This document shows, one piece after another, positions 62,357 through 64,000 of a stretch of DNA of 64,000 bases. The stretch lies in NCBI RefSeq assembly GCF_001544075.1, contig NZ_BCNT01000011.1:53943-117942 (forward strand). Reading direction: 5' to 3'. The position numbers and the translations under genes are program-made. Every line of letters starts with the position of its first letter. Position 1 is the stretch's first letter. Origin of the DNA: Comamonas terrae. Its GTDB lineage: Bacteria; Pseudomonadota; Gammaproteobacteria; Burkholderiales; Burkholderiaceae_C. The notes beneath the pieces are model-generated. The model saw nothing but the letters and a program-made list of their open reading frames with translations. It was not told where the DNA came from and did no database searches.

Positions 62357-62930
62357 CTTGGGAGAATTCCAACTCCACAGGAGTGGCTCGGCCAAAGATG
62401 GTGACCGAGACGCGCAGACGGTTCTTTTCGTAGTTGACTTCCTCGACGGAGCCGTTGAAGTCGGTGAAGGGGCCTTCCTTGACACGGACCAGCTCGCCCA
62501 CCATGAACTCGATCTTGTGGCGCGGCTTTTCCGTGCCCTCCTGCATCTGGTCGACGATCTTGCGAACCTCTTCTTCAGAGATCGGAGCCGGCCGGTTCTT
62601 GGCACCGCCCACGAAGCCCGTCACCTTGCTGGTGTGCTTGACCAGGTGCCAGGTATCGTCGTCCATCACCATCTCGACGAACACATAGCCCGGAAACAGG
62701 CGGCGCTCGGTGGTGCGGCGCTGGCCGTTGCGCATCTCGACCACTTCTTCGGAGGGCACCAGGATGCGGCCGAACTTGGACTGCATGCCCGAGCGCGCAA
62801 TGCGCTCGGCGATATTGCGCTCCACGGCCTTTTCCATGCCCGAATATGCATGGACGATATACCAGCGCAGATCTGGATTGCTGGGCGCTGCCGCCCCGCC
62901 ATTCACATCCGTTTCGACAGCGTCTGCCAT
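62343..62930 (-). CDS. nusG: Transcription termination/antitermination factor NusG
   Basis: 195 residues. The NGN domain ([21 protein letters not shown], then FPGYVFVEM) is followed by the KOW domain with [17 protein letters not shown]. The N-terminus has a short acidic extension of about 20 residues before the domain. The ATG shares one base with the secE stop in TAATG at 62930. Binds RNA polymerase and couples it to Rho or ribosomes. Confidence 0.98.
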   Translation of the reverse strand: MADAVETDVNGGAAAPSNPDLRWYIVHAYSGMEKAVERNIAERIARSGMQSKFGRILVPSEEVVEMRNGQRRTTERRLFPGYVFVEMVMDDDTWHLVKHTSKVTGFVGGAKNRPAPISEEEVRKIVDQMQEGTEKPRHKIEFMVGELVRVKEGPFTDFNGSVEEVNYEKNRLRVSVTIFGRATPVELEFSQVEKT

Positions 62931-63313
62931 TACTTCCTCCAGCCCAAAATCAGGTCATACAAGACCCACTCCAGAGTCTTGTCGGTGAACCACAAGAACA
63001 AAGCCATGACCACCACGAAGCCAAAGACATACAAGGTCATTTGCAATGTCTCTTTGCGAGTCGGCCAGACGACCTTCTTCACTTCAAGCCAGGCCGCACG
63101 GGCAAAGCCGATGAAGCGCTTGCCGGGTTCGGAAATCAGGAACACACCGGCAGCCACCAGCAAGCCGACGATCAGGGCAGCCCATTGCGCCACCTGACCC
63201 TGCTTGCTCAGCAAATAAAAACCGGCAATCGAAGCAACGACTAAAGCCGCGACTGCGGCTAGCTTTGCTTTGTCAGCTCCGGAGCTGACTGTTTCAACCT
63301 GAGTAGTGGCCAT
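62930..63313 (-). CDS. secE: Preprotein translocase subunit SecE
   Basis: 127 residues with three membrane helices (about 16-35, 42-60 and 92-113), the long three-helix form of beta- and gammaproteobacteria. The conserved amphipathic segment is [20 protein letters not shown] before the last helix. It overlaps nusG by one base. A 17-bp palindrome lies just upstream. Confidence 0.97.
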   Translation of the reverse strand: MATTQVETVSSGADKAKLAAVAALVVASIAGFYLLSKQGQVAQWAALIVGLLVAAGVFLISEPGKRFIGFARAAWLEVKKVVWPTRKETLQMTLYVFGFVVVMALFLWFTDKTLEWVLYDLILGWRK

Positions 63314-63326
63314 ATTTCATTTCAAA

Positions 63327-63343
63327 TGCACAAAGTTTGTGCA
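63327..63343. promoter_or_regulatory. 17-bp palindrome upstream of secE
   Basis: TGCACAAA-G-TTTGTGCA is perfectly symmetrical and lies 14 bp before the secE start. It could form an RNA hairpin or be a protein site near the ribosome-binding region. Confidence 0.45.
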
Positions 63344-63358
63344 ATTTCAAGACGCCGA

Positions 63359-63377
63359 AGCCCGCCAAAGGCGGGCT
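63359..63377 (-). other. GC-rich hairpin between tRNA-Trp and secE
   Basis: AGCCCGCC and GGCGGGCT form a perfect 8-bp stem with a 3-base loop. No T-run follows, so it more likely marks tRNA 3' processing or pausing than termination. Confidence 0.55.
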
Positions 63378-63401
63378 CTCGTTGATTCCACCGTTAGAAG
63401 G

Positions 63402-63477
63402 TGGCAGGGGCAGTAGGAATCGAACCTACAACCTTCGGTTTTGGAGACCGACGCTCTGCCAATTGAGCTATACCCCT
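63402..63477 (-). tRNA. tRNA-Trp (CCA)
   Basis: 76 nt including encoded CCA. Anticodon CCA lies in loop CTCCAAA. All stems pair (acceptor AGGGGTA/TGCCCCT with one G-U). It sits between tuf and secE, the standard place. Confidence 0.97.
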
Positions 63478-63486
63478 ACAAACCAA

Positions 63487-64000
63487 TTACTCAATGATCT
63501 TGGCAACCACGCCGGCGCCCACGGTACGGCCGCCTTCACGGATAGCGAAACGCAGACCTTCTTCCATGGCGATGGGGGCGATCAGCTTCACGGTAATCGA
63601 CACGTTGTCACCAGGCATCACCATTTCCTTGTCGGCGGGCAGCTCGATGGAGCCGGTCACGTCGGTCGTACGGAAGTAGAACTGGGGACGGTAGTTGTTG
63701 AAGAAGGGCGTGTGGCGGCCGCCTTCGTCCTTCGACAGCACGTACACCTCGGCGGTGAAGTGGGTGTGGGGCTTGATGGAGCCGGGCTTGCACAGCACCT
63801 GGCCGCGTTCCACGTCTTCACGCTTGGTGCCGCGCAGCAGCAGACCGACGTTGTCGCCAGCCTGGCCCTGGTCCAGCAGCTTGCGGAACATTTCCACGCC
63901 AGTGACGGTGGTCTTCTGGGTGTCCTTGATACCGACGATTTCGATTTCTTCGCCGACCTTGATGATGCCGCGCTCGATACGGCCGGTCACCACGGTGCCA
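63487..64000 (-). CDS. tuf: Elongation factor Tu, C-terminal part (partial)
   Basis: The last 171 or so codons are visible; the gene continues beyond the right edge. Domain II and III motifs include [36 protein letters not shown] and [14 protein letters not shown] at the end. It is the tuf copy that heads the secE-nusG-rplKAJL-rpoBC block. Confidence 0.98.
   Translation of the reverse strand, partial: GTVVTGRIERGIIKVGEEIEIVGIKDTQKTTVTGVEMFRKLLDQGQAGDNVGLLLRGTKREDVERGQVLCKPGSIKPHTHFTAEVYVLSKDEGGRHTPFFNNYRPQFYFRTTDVTGSIELPADKEMVMPGDNVSITVKLIAPIAMEEGLRFAIREGGRTVGAGVVAKIIE

Overview
The window is GC-rich chromosomal DNA from a betaproteobacterium, most likely Comamonadaceae (Delftia/Comamonas-like). 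The evidence is the gene content: three Bug-type (TctC-like) solute-binding proteins, a PhaM granule protein, rsmB-DUF4390-NtrY-like-NtrX-like gene order, recC-recB-recD order, and the tuf-secE-nusG-rplKAJL-rpoBC block. Genus is an inference from protein style and intergenic repeats; no database search was possible. No phage, integrase, transposase or CRISPR array was seen.

Layout. 1-6155: a minus-strand operon for CoA-dependent aerobic breakdown of an aromatic acid (2-aminobenzoate/salicylate type), with a divergent MarR regulator. It encodes a flavin monooxygenase-reductase fusion, SDR, enoyl-CoA hydratase, acyl-CoA dehydrogenase and the start of a CoA ligase. 6221-8514: a small unknown gene, a universal stress protein and tgt. 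8522-15601: two mirrored LysR modules, each ending in a Bug protein (LysR/arylsulfotransferase-like/Bug and Bug/unknown/alcohol dehydrogenase/LysR). 15563-23662: mostly poorly characterised envelope genes (zinc-ribbon membrane protein, DUF2145, DUF3047, MFS-acyltransferase fusion with a divergent HTH gene, YXWXGXW protein) and a third Bug protein. 23860-28838: flavin oxidoreductase, double AhpD-domain protein, FIST protein and PhaM. 29084-35110: copper genes (PCu(A)C, DUF2946), GST, VOC protein and a Fur-boxed TonB receptor with a PepSY reductase and a 61-residue membrane protein. 35195-45052: recD, recB, recC. 45321-51073: truncated haemoglobin, tRNA-Phe, an NtrX-like regulator lacking its AAA+ domain, NtrY-like kinase, DUF4390 and rsmB. 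51295-64000: rpoC, rpoB, rplL, rplJ, rplA, rplK, nusG, secE, tRNA-Trp and the 3' part of tuf.

Two families of short dispersed repeats run through the window. One sits directly after stop codons (2151, 3041, 23663). The other carries GCGCTTG/CAAGCGC and AGCTAT-like motifs; it lies in several intergenic gaps and apparently also in frame inside two genes (SDR and rsmB). A 406-bp structured spacer separates recB from recD. No wholly novel system is evident. The best leads are the flavoenzyme/double-AhpD pair, the AAA+-less NtrX, the mirrored Bug modules, the coding-sequence repeat copies and an acceptor-stem mismatch in tRNA-Phe.
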